Part shown: piece by piece, positions 35,189 through 47,218 of the stretch
How positions within the stretch are numbered: position 1 is the first letter of the stretch
Layout: each line of letters starts with the position of its first letter
The notes under the pieces: generated by a model
The model's input: only the letters and a program-made list of their open reading frames with translations
Told to the model about the DNA's origin: nothing
The model's database searches: none
Assembly (NCBI GenBank): GCA_015345905.1
Contig: JADDTR010000010.1
Span: 744,001-808,000 of the forward strand
Reading direction: 5' to 3'
DNA from: Aotearoamyces nothofagi
Lineage: Eukaryota; Ascomycota; Leotiomycetes; Leotiales; Tympanidaceae
DNA: 64,000 bases
Made by a program: the position numbers and the translations under genes

Positions 35189-35741
35189 ACTTCTTACTCT
35201 TGCCGTGACCGTCCAGGAGCAACAGAGCGGACCAGGAGCAGGACAGGACAGGACAGGACACGTCTCTGAAGAAGAAGAAAAAAAAAAAACTGCGCATTTT
35301 ATTATATGTCTGTAGCTAGCTACTACGTCTACTGCTGTACTGTACTGTACTGTACTGCACTGTACTGGCCGCGTAGGACTGACCTTGGGCGGATGAGAAG
35401 AAAGAAGAAAAGGTGCCCGAGATGTACTGAGCTCGTGCGTGTCCAGCGTCGGCCGAGCTGGCGCCCAAAATGATATTTTTTTTTTGAAGCTATTGCTTTG
35501 CATTGCACGCAACCTTTTGGCGTAGCGAGAAAAGCAGTGCGATATATGTTCCCTCCGTAATATGCCCCCCCCGCCCCATTTCATGTCACGACGGCCCAGC
35601 TTCTTATGCTGCCTTGGTGGTGAGGATCTGTCCTGCACCACGTCCGTGCCGCCTTGGTCCTATAGCTGTGGCGCACCAAATAGACCCGGCACAGTGAAGT
35701 CCCTAGAAGGATTGTCGGGTGTGGGGGAGAGCAGAGCGGCA

Positions 35742-38700
35742 TCAGCCCCATCTCACACTCTCGCGCTCGCTCTCCAACCGCTTCATGCGCTCCTCCTCCC
35801 TATCCGCGTCGTCGAGTCTCTCACTCTTTCTTCGACTTTTCGATCCGCGACTCTTTCTTCCGCTGTCATCTCCCTCGTCTCTCGCGCGCTTGATACCGGC
35901 ACCCGCGAGCGACGCCAGACCCGCGATGCGCTGCGCTTCCTTCAGTAAGCGCTCTCTATTCCGCGCCTCTCGTTCGAGAGTGTGAGGATCGACATTGGCT
36001 CCCTTGGGCTTCGATGGCGGTGCAGCGGCGGGCTCTGCGCGCTTGCTGGACGAGGCGTGACGATCAGAGTTGTAATGGCGACTTGAGCGTTCGCGATCGC
36101 GATCTCTGCGCTCATCATTGCGAGACGAGGAACGCATGTTCTCCGCGTCGGCCTGCACTGCGCGCGTGCTTGCGCCTTTGATCTCCAAGGCTTTGCCTAT
36201 CGACATGGCACGTGGACCGCTGGGAATCTTAGGTTCTGGCTTCTCTTCTTCTGCATCGATTGTCGCTGGAGTAGCCTCATTGGGTTCTGTTCTCGAGTTC
36301 GGAGATGGTTCTGCCGAGTCATGGCGGCGACGATGACGATTATCCCGATCGCCATCTCGACTCCCCTCTCGGTCTCGGCTCCGATGTGAGCGGTGCGATG
36401 AACGGCGTTTGTGGGATGAAGAAGATTTATGTTCTCGGTCTCGTTCGCGTTCGCGCTCTCTATCCCGATCTCCATGCTCCCGCCTGCTACGGTGGCTGGA
36501 GCGACGAGATTCGGTAGGTGATTGAGACCTTGAGCGTTCTAGTTCATCAGTGCTCGCTGCTTTCGTGTCTTCTTCCACTGCATCATCCTCTCTATCATTA
36601 GTATCGCCGTCATGCTTCTTCGCATGCCGACGTCTGCGCTCCCTACGCCGTTCTTCCTCTTTTCCATCGTCGGACGGTGACGTTGAACGGTGACGATGGC
36701 GTCTTCTATGCCTATCGTTTTGGTCGCGTGATCTAGATATAGAACGCGATCGTGAACGTGATGGAGACCTGGATCTATCTCTATCTGTGGCCTTGGGAGG
36801 CTCGCCACCTCCGGATATTACACGAGACTCAACATTGGTACCATTAGCCCTGGAACCGGCTCGCCCAACAATAGAAAACCCCCCTCTACCACGCAAGTTA
36901 ACCAGACTGGTATTGGGTAGTCCATCTCTCATAGCCTTGGGACCTGTGGGCGCATTGATGGGCACTGATGGAAATTTAGCAGCTACAGCATAGTTCTGAG
37001 GTGGCTGCATTGAGCCATATCCGCTTTGATCCTGGAAGCTACCACGAAATCCTCCGCGGGCGGCCGTTGAGTAACCTGATATACCATTATTTGAGAATTT
37101 TTGCGACTCGAGCTCTTCCAGAGTTAGAATCCGCTGAGGAGTATCATCTTGAGCCTTAGTTTGAGCCTCAGTCTGTTCCTGTAATGGGTGCTCTTGAGAT
37201 ACTTCATCATGCGGTACAACGTTTTGGCCTACAGGCTTCTCACCATCGGTAGCAGGAGCACCATCGTCATGATTTATCTTAGTTTCAGCCGCTTCATCTG
37301 AGACATTGATTTCGGAGGCCGCCCGAACCTCACGACCAAATTCATCAACATTATCGGGCGGCGCAGTGGGCGCCATGTCAGCCTTTGGTCCTGTAGGGAT
37401 AGAACCTGTATCATTCATGGGCGTAGCTGAACCATTTTGTAATTGGGGCACCTGGTTTGACAGAGGCTCTGCGTTCTGACCAAATCCTTGGCCACCGCGA
37501 CCTTGGCCGTAGCCGTAGCCACTACCCCTACCTCTTCCTCGGGAGTAATAACCTTGTCCTTGGTGACCGTAGCCATTCTGTTGATAGTCATTGTACTGGT
37601 TTATGCGACCGTAATTACCTTGATTATAGCCCGTAGCATGTTGCTGGTATCCAGAGTTATTTGCTCCAAAATCACCGTGACCCATGCCAGAAGCATTTGG
37701 ATGATTGAAATTATCTTGGCCGACATTCCATGATTGTTGACCGTTCCAGCCATTATTGAAGCCAGCACCTACTCCCCCATCGTAGCCTGCCATCCCACCC
37801 ATTCCAATGTTCATGCCGTTCATGCCGTTCATTCCCATGCCTTGTGCACCAAATCCCCCATTCATATACATATTCTGCATCGCCATTGGGTCCATCGTCA
37901 TACCTGGCATTCCTAAAGTGTGTTAGATCTTTCGTTTAAGAGGGGACGTTAAGCATACCCATCATTGGAAAAGCTCCAAAGGCATTTGATCCCATGCCGT
38001 TTTGCATTGCCATCATCATCTGCATCTGGTTGAAGTCTCCTCCTTGTCCCATCATAGCCATATTTGGAAATCCACCAGCTGTAGTAGGATCAAGTCCAAA
38101 CCCCATACCAAACGCCGGGGTTTGCGACATGTCAGGCACAACTATAGGCTGATCATTCGTGTCTTTCTTAGGAGATTCCTGTTCTTCGGCTTGACCATTC
38201 ACATCCTTTTCAGTGAAGTTTCCAGTATCGTTGGCTGTCGTACTGCTTTCCTCGGTCTGCTCCTGGCCAGGCGCAATCTCCTGGAAACAGTTAATATGCT
38301 TTCTATAACAACATGCTATTATCTTACCTCAATAGATGGTTGCGGGATATCCTGCTGCTCCTCAAGCGATATGTTACCATCCACAACATTTTGGTTGGCC
38401 TGATCTCCATCCTGCTGTGCCATCGAAGGATGTTCAGGTGCGAAGGGTTCTTCAACTTTGACATCCGGCGCAGGAATTGGGTTTGGCTGTAGAACCCGAG
38501 GCTCAATTGGAGTAGCTGGTAGTGTATTCTTCAGCTCCTTGAGTCGTAAAGCTTCCCGCTTTTTTTCTTCCGTCCTGAGAAACACCTTGATCGTAGTTCG
38601 AAGTGATTTATTTGGCTTGCAGTCTTCTGCTGCTACCGGTGTATGCTCGCAGACTGGGCAAGATGAAGGCAAGGAGGATTGGCCTGATATATTGTCAGCA

Positions 38701-38951
38701 CATGCCGTAGATCAGTCACAATAGAGACCTTTATGTCGAGTACTCACATGATTGACAGATAGCCTGCTCGCAGCATGGCAATCGAAAGGCGTTCACAGTC
38801 AATTTACTGCAAATAGCACAACGAAGCTTTAATGGGATCTCATCCTGCGAGAGAGAGCTATATCAAGAATCAGTGCCTGTTATGGCCATCCAAATCTGAG
38901 AGCTTACCTGATGAGCTCAGCTTGAGCTGCAGTAGGTGGAGCCGCTGCCAT
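35742..38951 (-). CDS. RING-finger protein with RS-rich tail (RBBP6/Mpe1-like RING, no DWNN)
   Basis: Five minus-strand exons join in phase (1000 residues): 38951-38908, 38857-38748, 38683-38328, 38280-37959 and 37912-35742; introns 46-64 bp. The RING lies at residues 28-63: C28-x2-C31-x11-C43-C44-x4-C49-x2-C52-x7-C60-x2-C63, with LPCCEQAIC and CPVCEH. The double Cys and all-Cys spacing resemble the RING of RBBP6/Mpe1, subunit of the mRNA 3'-end cleavage and polyadenylation machinery, but the DWNN ubiquitin-like domain and zinc knuckle of Mpe1 are absent. After the RING come KSLRTTIKVFLRTEEKKREA, a Gln/Glu/Pro region, a Met/Gly/Asn-rich segment, a Tyr/Gly/RG-rich segment, and a long Arg/Ser/Asp-rich tail typical of splicing-associated proteins. 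I infer a nuclear E3 ligase acting on RNA-processing factors. Divergent from the alpha/beta hydrolase, with a 509-bp shared upstream region. Confidence 0.82.
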
Positions 38952-39460
38952 TGCGCGAGTCCGATATAAGGTACTTCGTGTGACAAGATTGCAGCTGTCT
39001 AGCGTCAAGTCATTATAAGGAGTGAAACTAGTTAGGTAGAGGTAGACACTGTGCGCATTGTAGCGCTTGTTGTATCAGCAATTATCAATGATTATGTTGG
39101 TGACTCGTTTGATTTTCACGATTCTCGAGAAGCTCGAATCGGCGATTCATGTGCTCGCGAAAGACGCTGGCACGTGACCTAGCCAGAATTGTAGTAAGAA
39201 CAAGACTCGCTATCTATCCGTATACTCGACGCGCTAGCCTTGACGCCAAGTTTTGTATAAATCCCCGTCTTAACAAGATCTCACTCATATCAATTCTTCT
39301 ACCATCATTTGTATATAGATTTGGCACGCACCTGCTCTTTACCAGCGTATTTTCTTTTACTTGCTACAACTATAAGCGACTATCACACAACTTGCATCAC
39401 AGCCTGCCGTGAGACGTAAGCCTATACACTGCAAGCAAGACGTTTCTACACCTTCCGTTG
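38952..39460. promoter_or_regulatory. Bidirectional promoter region
   Basis: Divergent start codons of the RING/SR gene (38951, -) and the alpha/beta hydrolase gene (39461, +) are 509 bp apart. No open frame of note; no specific factor site claimed. Confidence 0.5.
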
Positions 39461-40889
39461 ATGCAGTTCGGATGCGCTTTATCAGTACCGGAAGACCTCA
39501 TGATACTGAGTCAGATATCTTACCTAGACATTTTTGTCTTTCTTGTGTTTCTTACTCCTCAATTGCTTCTCCATGTTGGCATCATAGATATATTGTCATG
39601 CGCTCTGCGAGCAATACCCTTCCTAGGTAATTAGGTCAACTCTTATGCTATTCGGATTGCCTCCTGTCTCTCACCTTCAATTATGTATTTTGAAGCTTTC
39701 TGAAAACCTTCTAATTTAATCATAGTAATTAAACTACCCGTCAAGTTTGTTTTTGAGCACTTTCTACTGCGACGTAAATACCAGACTCCTTTCGTACGAC
39801 AAGCCTCTGGATTTGAGGATTTTGTTGTGCGTTGTGTGAGATATGCATTTGCCCAGATTCCTGTTAGCATTGGCCGGGTCTTTTTCGCGAAAGAAGTTGC
39901 GCTGCCCTTTTTACAGTTTCGTCTGTTGAGGCATGGCTATTTTCGTTGTCCAATTCATTGGCATGAGGTTTCCCAGGTATATTCTATTTTTATCAAATTG
40001 TAGTATGTTCAAACACATTCTGACTTGTATTAGGGTGACTTAAGAGGACTATGGCTTGTCTCAGATGAATCTAAATTGCCGGATGTTGTAATATATTATG
40101 CTCATGGTACGTGATTGATATCTTTTAGGATCTCAAACATATCACTAATATCATAAAGGAGGTGGATTTACCATGGGATCTAGTTACTTCTATCTTGAAT
40201 TCCTTCTCACATGGCTCAGTCTTCTCAAATCTTCTGGTTTTAAAAATCCAGCAATCTTTGCGCTCGAGTACACTCTTGTTCCGGATGCTTGCTACCCAGT
40301 GCAACTCCAGCAAGCGGCTGCTGGTTATCACTATGTCCTGTCCATTATCAAAGAGTCTTGCCGCGTCTGCGTGAGTGGCGATTCCGCTGGTGGCGCAATC
40401 ATGCTCAGTCTTCTACTCCATCTCGCTCGAGCCGACGCGGACAAAAAAATAGAAAGAAGTCTGGTGCCTGGACTGGCAGTTTTAATCTCTCCTTGGGTGA
40501 CATTAATATCACCTCAAGATAAGATCACAACGAGCGACTTCCTCGACCCCGAAACTCTTCATAATTATGCTCGTCAATATAGCGGATCAAAGGTCTCATT
40601 TGACAACCCATTGATTTCGCCAGGTAACTGCAAAGATCTAAATGTCTGGGAAAGAGCGAGCCCATCAAAAGGGTTCTATTTCTTTTTTGGCGCCGAGGAA
40701 GTCTTTGCGCCGGAAATTAGAGATCTTGTAAATCTTTTGCGAACAGCTGGCATTCACGTCGGTTTCCAGGAGCAAGAGGGAGGTATTCATGCTTGGCCGG
40801 TGGCCGGACTTTACCTTAGTGATACACGTGAGGGGCGCCAAAAAGGGCTCAAAGATATTGTAGAAGTTATTTGCAGAGAGATTTTATAG
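39461..40889 (+). CDS. Alpha/beta hydrolase, hormone-sensitive-lipase-like esterase
   Basis: Four exons join in phase (406 residues): 39461-39626, 39726-39976, 40034-40106 and 40159-40889. Exon 1 encodes a hydrophobic N-terminal segment (YLDIFVFLVFLTPQLLLHVG), so the enzyme is probably membrane-anchored. The oxyanion motif H163-G-G-G-F is completed across intron 3, which supports that junction. The nucleophile is Ser239 in GDSAGG. The acid is likely Glu343 or Glu344 in FGAEEVFAPE, where HSL relatives often have Asp. The histidine is H374 in GGIHAWPV. These are the three catalytic elements of the alpha/beta hydrolase fold-3 (HSL/carboxylesterase) family; the substrate cannot be told from sequence. 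The conserved block FEDFVVRCVRYAFAQIPVSI between anchor and catalytic part looks specific to a fungal subfamily. Start chosen as the first ATG (MQFGCALSVPEDL) that stays in frame with the anchor. Confidence 0.85.
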
Positions 40890-43841
40890 CTTTAAATCCT
40901 GTCGATCTCCTCAGATAAATTACAAAGCTTTAAAGGAGTCTTGCAGGACCTCGTTATTTTAGGCTACAGTACTACCTACTCTTTCAACAATCTCTCATTT
41001 CAAGTCTCGGGGAGTCTAATCAACCAACAGAGATCCCTCATCCATTCCATTTTCATCAACTACTTCTCCTCGAGGAACGAGATTATCTCTTATCATATTT
41101 TCAAGTGACTCTCGTTAGAAGATAAAAGAGTCCTCATTAAGCTCGAAGGGTTTAAGGTACGATAGCATGTCTTGCCCTGGAGCATTAATGCACGTAGATG
41201 AGCATATGCAGCAACCTTCTTGCCCACAGTGCGGATGTCATCCTAGCCAACAAATGACATCAAAGCCTGTACTAAAGTCTCTCATCTACTGTTTGGAATA
41301 CTTGCCATACTGCCTCCTTTACGTCTACTCAACGGCATCATCTAATCCTCCGATCATCATGCTGGCTGTACTCTTACCAATTCTCTCCTGGTCATCCATT
41401 ACCACTCTATTGGGTTATGATGCACCAATAGGTATCCGCAAATCCGAATAAGCTGGCTATCCTGTGGACGTCTACCCATCCTTACATAAGACCCGAGCAT
41501 GCAATTGAGCTTCATTTGTATGAGTTGGTGCTGGTGAGCCACCTCCTCTATTTTACAATTATTGCAAGGCTTTGACCTAGTCTCACTGTTGACTTTACAC
41601 GAGGCGCTGACGAGCAACAGCGTAGAAAAGGAGTTTGTAGGCCAAAGATTCAAACGGCAGTAGGAAATGGACGAGCATTATCAAAACCAGCATTCCTCAT
41701 TATAATTTGCTCCTATCCTGTGGTTGATTACGTCTCTGTTTAATGACTAACTTGAGGAATATCAAAAGATCAGGATGTTGCACAGGCTCCTTAGTGAGCC
41801 ATTATTATTGCCTCAGCTGTCTCTAGCGGAGTGGACCTTGCAAGTAAAGTAGACAGATTTGACAGTCCCTCCTACTTGCAGCCTTACACGTCAGCCCTTT
41901 CCACAAGATGGGTTAATTCAGCAACTACAAGCACCTCGAAGTTTCCACTCTGAAACATCGCCGCCTTTCATATAAATTGACGTCATGGTTCAAAATTTTC
42001 TACAATTGCAAACGCAAGCAACCAAGCTCTTTTCGACGAACAAGTTGCATGACACACGCACGCCAAGCGAGAAGCCTTCTCAGAACATCAAATTCTTCGA
42101 CAATAACAGAAATGTCTTCAGCAGAATCGACTACAGTCTACAGGGCTACCATATCTCTAGCCATGAACGTCCATGCTGTTTCAACCCAGACCAAAGAGTC
42201 CCAGAGTGGGAACTAGCTAGCAATCCGGTTGGCTCATCACATACAAAACAGTACTTGTATCAAGACTCGTAACAAAAAGAGAAGTGCTTGCTTTTTTCAA
42301 GAGAAATTTGCTTTCCGAGCTTCCGGTCGACTTACTAAAACTTAGGGATAGTACGATAGTCTCCAACAGCATCACCGAAATCTTGAGTGAAACGGTCTCT
42401 TGGGTCGACTTGGCAGTAAAACTGATATTTTAGGTAGAGTTTATACTAACGGAGCAATCCATGATACAAAAGGAAAAATCTTGCGAAAGTGGTCGACCTT
42501 CTAGCCGCCAAGAACCGTCGGGATTCGGATGCAAACTCTTGAGCTATGTGTGGGAATAGGAAGTTATCCAAGTATTAGTATGGAAGGTATTTTGCCGATC
42601 AAGGGTTCTAATATCACGAGATCTAATCTTCGCATGAAATGTTCTTCACGCTCTGGCCAATACAGATCAGATCACCTGCTTAGTGACTGCAGAAATCTAC
42701 TAAAATCAGGCGAGAAATCAGCCTTGTACAAAATCTCCGATTTCGAGATCCTTTCACCGGTTCCACTCGAGTTCGGCACCATTCCAAGCATCTAGGAATG
42801 TCTAGATGGCATCGATGAAGGTTGTCCTAGGCAACAATCTAGAAGTCTACCGTCGTGGAATGAATAGATTTTGAAGAGTAGATTTAGTAGTAATAAATTA
42901 ATTATGTGGTCCTTAATAAATTCCCCGTCTCTAGAGAGTATTGTAATATTCTCCGCAACCGATATGTCGGCGACGAAGTCGACGAATTCAAAATGTCTTA
43001 TTTATTTATAATGTAGGCAAATCGATGATTAAAATGTATTACGGAAGTTGCTAGGTAGTCTTTTCTATATATACCACTTTGTATTCTAGTCAGTCCCAAG
43101 TTATCAAGACTCAGCTTTGATCTGACTGCTCTGTTGTGTCTGGACGAAATACTCAGAAAGAGAATTGTAAGTAAAATTTAATAGACCAAATAGCATAGTT
43201 TGTACCAGGTGATTAACTACGAAAAATCTCTCATAGCAGTGACGTTTATACAGATCATCTCAAGAGGAAATCTGGAATTTGCAACACTTACGAGTACATC
43301 AGACGAGTTACGAGATGATGTACTCCAAATTAGACGAGCAGAGTAGACCGAGGCTGCATTGTAGGAGACAACGGGAAGGATTCTCTGATAATCTACTTGC
43401 AAAGGCGGGAATGTAGCTCATGGGGTATCGTATACCATAGATGTGCTAGTAATTGATTAGAATAGAACTAGATGAGATTATGCGGGTCCAGTTGCCTGAT
43501 GTCGCGTACGCATTGGGAATGAAGCTCAAAGGGTCGCCTTGGAGGATCCACACGGTCCTAGATGTCATTCCCTAAGCTTGATTAAGGAATGGAGAGGAAT
43601 TCTGTGCCTCTGTGACCCTATTTTGGTCGTCAAGCTCTCTGATTAATTCATCAATGAACTTTTTTATAATGTCTTCAACTGTAGTATGAATTGTCGGAAT
43701 TGTTGGTATCAGAAGGCAACGCGTAATCGACACTTTTTTCAATATCAGACGCTATTTTCGACGAGATAGCAGTCTTAGGACCTTTGAATTCATCGGTAGC
43801 AGGCTCTATAGATATTTCAGTGACCTATGCCTCGAGCCATA

Positions 43842-44028
43842 ATCGTCAGAATTAACCACCTGCGGTAATAAATTTTGAGCTCTATGCACCCACCAGCTAC
43901 TGTATCATATTTTCGGTTGCAGTTCAATTTGGTGTGTACGCACTGCGTACACGTGGCTGCGCCTATACGCTTACGCGCACCGAACGCTTACGCTGACCAC
44001 TGGTAGGTAGGTGGTCAATTCTGATGAT
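43842..44028. mobile_element. MITE-like non-coding element with terminal inverted repeats
   Basis: A left end (43841-43863, AATCGTCAGAATTAACCACC...) matches the reverse complement of the right end (44007-44029) over about 23 bases with three differences, all transitions. TA dinucleotides flank both ends (43840-43841 and 44029-44030), as in Tc1/mariner-type insertions. The ~187-bp interior has no coding capacity. It contains an internal near-perfect palindrome (43934-43952) and CGCTTACGC-type repeats. This is a plain DNA-transposon derivative (MITE); the autonomous partner is not in the window. Confidence 0.65.
43934..43952. repeat. Internal palindrome of the MITE-like element
   Basis: GTGTACGCA - C - TGCGTACAC: nine-base arms around a single central base. 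Confidence 0.85.
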
Positions 44029-44834
44029 TATACGATATCGCGAGCATCTACTACACCTGCTCAGAAACTCCCTTAGTTGCAGTTGTATGATTAATCCGTC
44101 ATAAGCTCAACATGGATTCCTGCTGCCTCCTTTTGAAAGCGGAATACAGCCCAAGATGGCAGAGTAGAAGCATCATGCAAAAAGCAACACCTTCTTTTCG
44201 AGACTTGTTCTCCTATGGCCCTTGGCATGTTTGTTTACTTAATTGAAGGGGACGGAGGACGTCATGCCGGAGACAGCGACGTCACATAATGAAGACCAAA
44301 TCACGTGATGACCTAAATCGAAGGAACTGCCTCTATTGCAGACATCTGACGCGCATTTATCAGATCAAGCTGCATCAACCGGAGCTATCCGGTCGTAACC
44401 GAACCGTTTTACTGGGAATACAGGCACAGGTACGTCAGGCAAGGACGAATCCTCCGCTGCCAATGCCAGAAATGGCGCTACTCCTGATTGGGCTGTATGT
44501 TTGCAGCCATTTTTACTAAGCCCGTCGTCCCATCGCGTCCAGCGGCCGTAAGAGCGTTAGCAACTGTAAACATACTCGCTCATAAGTAGGACAGTGACGT
44601 GTGAAGTTTGAAAAAAAGGCATACATAAAGAAAAGCAAGATGAGCTCCGAGAAAGGGTTAACAAGCCAGGCGAAAACGACAAACGGTTGTATTCCGAACA
44701 TTATAAACGTGTTTCGGACATTATCAAAGAAAACGGTATGCATCTACCAATCTACCACGTGATCTGCGCAAGCGATCAACTGATGAGTCCAGACTAGGCA
44801 GAATAGGGCTAATTTTATTGATTAGTGGATTATC

Positions 44835-45984
44835 ATGCTCAGCGTTGTGATAGCAGCAGCTCTCGTGCTGGGACTGGGATGCGGGCTTGGTATTAGTGCA
44901 GATTCAGATACAAGCACCGAGAGATATGGGAAAGAAGTTGTGTTATATTGGGTATGTCTTCTACTCCCTTTGGCTTCTATAATTCCAGACCGCTGACATA
45001 CTCTCAGGGCCATGGAGGGACTACACAGAGCAACCTGTCATGGGTCTGCCAAACACAATCCGGAGTGTCTGTCATTCCTATCGTCTTCGTAGTATCTTAT
45101 GGAGAAGAGCTCGAGGGCGTCATGCCGTCAGTTCATTTCGATTCCTCCTGCGACGATACATACTTCAGCCTTACCAACACCACCATCGATAACTGCCCTA
45201 CCATCGCTGAGGGTATTGAGGTCTGCCAAGCTCTCGGTATCAAGATCCTTGTCTCTATCGGTGGCCCAACTTCCAATAGTACCCTAGATTCAGAAGCTGC
45301 CGCCAACGCCACTGCTGATGTTCTGTGGGCCGCATTTGGGTGAGTAATTTCCAGACCCCAAGATTCTAACTGCTCTAACGCTATTTCCCTTTGAAAAAAT
45401 ACTTGCTAATGTTTTTGTTTCTTCGAACTTCTAGGCCTCCAGGTACCCTAAACTCCTCACGTCCTTTTGGCAACGTGAGTGTCGATGGCTTTGATCTCGA
45501 CATTGAGAGTGGGTCAGGGGACAACTATCGCTACCTCGTGGACCGGTTCCGTGACCTGTACGCCGCTACCGGAAATGCATCCTCGTACTACATCTCAGGC
45601 ACTCCACGCTGCGCAGTACCTGACGACCAGCTCAGTGACGCTTTTGAGAACTCTTCCTTTGACTGGCTGTTCCCACGCTTCTACAACAGCGCAGTCTGCT
45701 CCCTAAGCGCTGATCTTGCGGGCACTGGAGAGTTGACCATGGATAGCTGGCTTGCGGCTGCAAAGACGAGCGGGAACCCCAATGCAACGATCTTCCTTGG
45801 GCTGCCCGCAAGCTCGAACAGCAGCTATACAGTCACAGCTGAGCAGCTGAAGAAGGCTGGTAGGAGCTTCCAGAATGATACGAGTTATGGAGGTGTGATG
45901 CTTTGGGATGCGGCAAGTGGGATAGCTAATCACCTGTCGGGAGGTTATAATTATGTCAATTGGACGGTAGATGCGATTGCGTGA
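44835..45984 (+). CDS. GH18 class III-type chitinase, secreted
   Basis: Three exons join in phase (332 residues): 44835-44951, 45008-45339 and 45435-45984. The N-terminus (MLSVVIAAALVLGLGCGLG) is a signal peptide. Then VVLYWGHGGTTQSNLSWVCQ gives the first barrel strand of hevamine-type chitinases, with KILVSIGG as the substrate-binding strand and VDGFDLDIE as the catalytic motif; the proton donor is Glu174 and the DxDxE pattern is intact. YGGVMLWDAASG is the last-strand motif. It hydrolyses beta-1,4 linkages in chitin, outside the cell or in the wall. There is no chitin-binding module, Ser/Thr-rich linker or GPI signal, so it is a short free enzyme. Several NxS/T sites fit secretion. It lies 1.2 kb upstream of a chitin-synthase-like gene on the same strand. 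Confidence 0.9.
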
Positions 45985-47218
45985 TCTAAAAGTCTGGGGT
46001 GCTTTGGCGTAAAAAAGGAGCATATGGGGCGTATAGATTACCCGGGGCATATGGATTGGGAAATGGGAGACTTAGGCTATAGAAAACCAACATTTGAAGA
46101 CAATTCTAGAATCACAGCATCACTGGCCACCGCTAATGCCGCGGCACATTATCTTCCGATCCACGTGCAGCTAACCACCGCGCTAAATAAGGTACGACCC
46201 GTTAGTTGCCGAATACGGCGCTAGTTATGACAACGCCGCGAAGCGACGGGGACTACAACAACGCTAGAGGACTCGAAGACTCGAGGACTCGAAGACCCGC
46301 CACATCGCTGAGGAGAAAATAAATTCCTCTGCTGCTTTGCATATACATTTTCTTATTCCGTCATTCCTGATGATCTGGCTATCTCATAGGACAAAGCTCT
46401 TGTTTCATTTAGCATTCTGATTGCCAGTATCATCTGAACAGATAACTGAACTGTCTACGAGGCCTAGGAACTTATGGATAAGTGCCGCAGGGTCCAACTA
46501 ATTATCATATCACAGTAACGATATAGTGTATACTGACTGCAGCTGTGAGTGTAGAATTCTCGAGCACCACCTACCTCATATGGTACCTATTCGAATTTAA
46601 ACCAGGCATTTGAGTTAATAGTGTGTGGAACTGGCTGGCAGCAGCGATGACATCTACAGTGAGAATCCTTCATTAGAGTTTGATAACAGCGAACATACAC
46701 GTAAGTATATCTCTTCAAATTATTTGCATGCGGCCGCCAAGAGTATTTCGGCTGGTTTTCTTTTTAGTTTTGTCAAGATAGCCCCGATTCGTTTGTTGTG
46801 GCAACCAGATTCTGTAGTCACGATATTTTATGGAGCTCGTTGCTGCATGCAACCACCGTCAATGCATTTGGAATGAAATAGGCAAGCTTTTGCGTCGCAA
46901 TTGTCCATCCATGCGTCATTTCACAAGATCTCATACTGCTATCGCGATCGAGTTAGTTGTATTGCGTGCGTATCTTACTATCTGGATAATCTCTGTCGTT
47001 TCTATGTTATTAACCTCGGCCGGCCGCTATGCCGTTGGACACCCTATGTAAAGTTCGAAATACAAATTATATACCCTTCATACTATTATTCATTTTTTAT
47101 ACATTAGTTGCCGTTGTCTATGCTGCAGATACCAATCAAGAAAACTATCAGAGACGATTCCAAGCGCCGTAGTAAGAGAAGATTTACACAGTCATCTCAT
47201 GGAGAGAAGTAGACCATC
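45985..47218. other. Intergenic stretch between chitinase and GT2 genes
   Basis: 1.2 kb with only short frames. Must hold the chitinase 3' end and the promoter of the GT2 gene. An 83-codon frame at 46625-46876 (+) has no domain. Confidence 0.5.

Larger units (their letters stand above)
26739..35741. other. 9.0 kb gene-poor, mostly GC-rich low-complexity tract
   Basis: The first part (26.7-27.5 kb) is ordinary and probably includes the velvet promoter. From about 27.5 kb onwards it is GC-rich and full of short repeats: GCCTGTAGT/GGCCAGGGC-like units (27.9-28.6 kb), TACTG/CTACT pentamers (30.95-31.10 kb), AGGAAC (31.89-31.94), CCTGCCAGA (32.10-32.15), CT (32.37-32.41), CTTGT (34.22-34.26), C runs of 12 and 15, ATC (34.68-34.71) and CGCATTTT (35.11-35.19). 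Frames as long as 373 codons (31140-32261, -) are translations of these repeats and have no domain. I see no gene I can support. Confidence 0.6.
40890..44834. other. 3.9 kb gene-poor, AT-richer stretch
   Basis: Small frames (41167-41451, 41985-42272, 42529-42795, all +) show no domain. Sequence is TA-rich in places, compatible with old repeat-induced point mutation, but I could not identify a parent element except the small inverted-repeat element at 43.84-44.03 kb. Confidence 0.5.

Noticed and set aside
34732-35269. Frames rich in KCENAKMR or HFRIFAFS repeats
   Set aside because: These are the three frames of the CGCATTTT octamer array and flanking poly-purine DNA.
41985-42795. Short plus-strand frames in AT-rich DNA
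   Set aside because: No domain and no splice-compatible extension; I could not link them to a gene or element.
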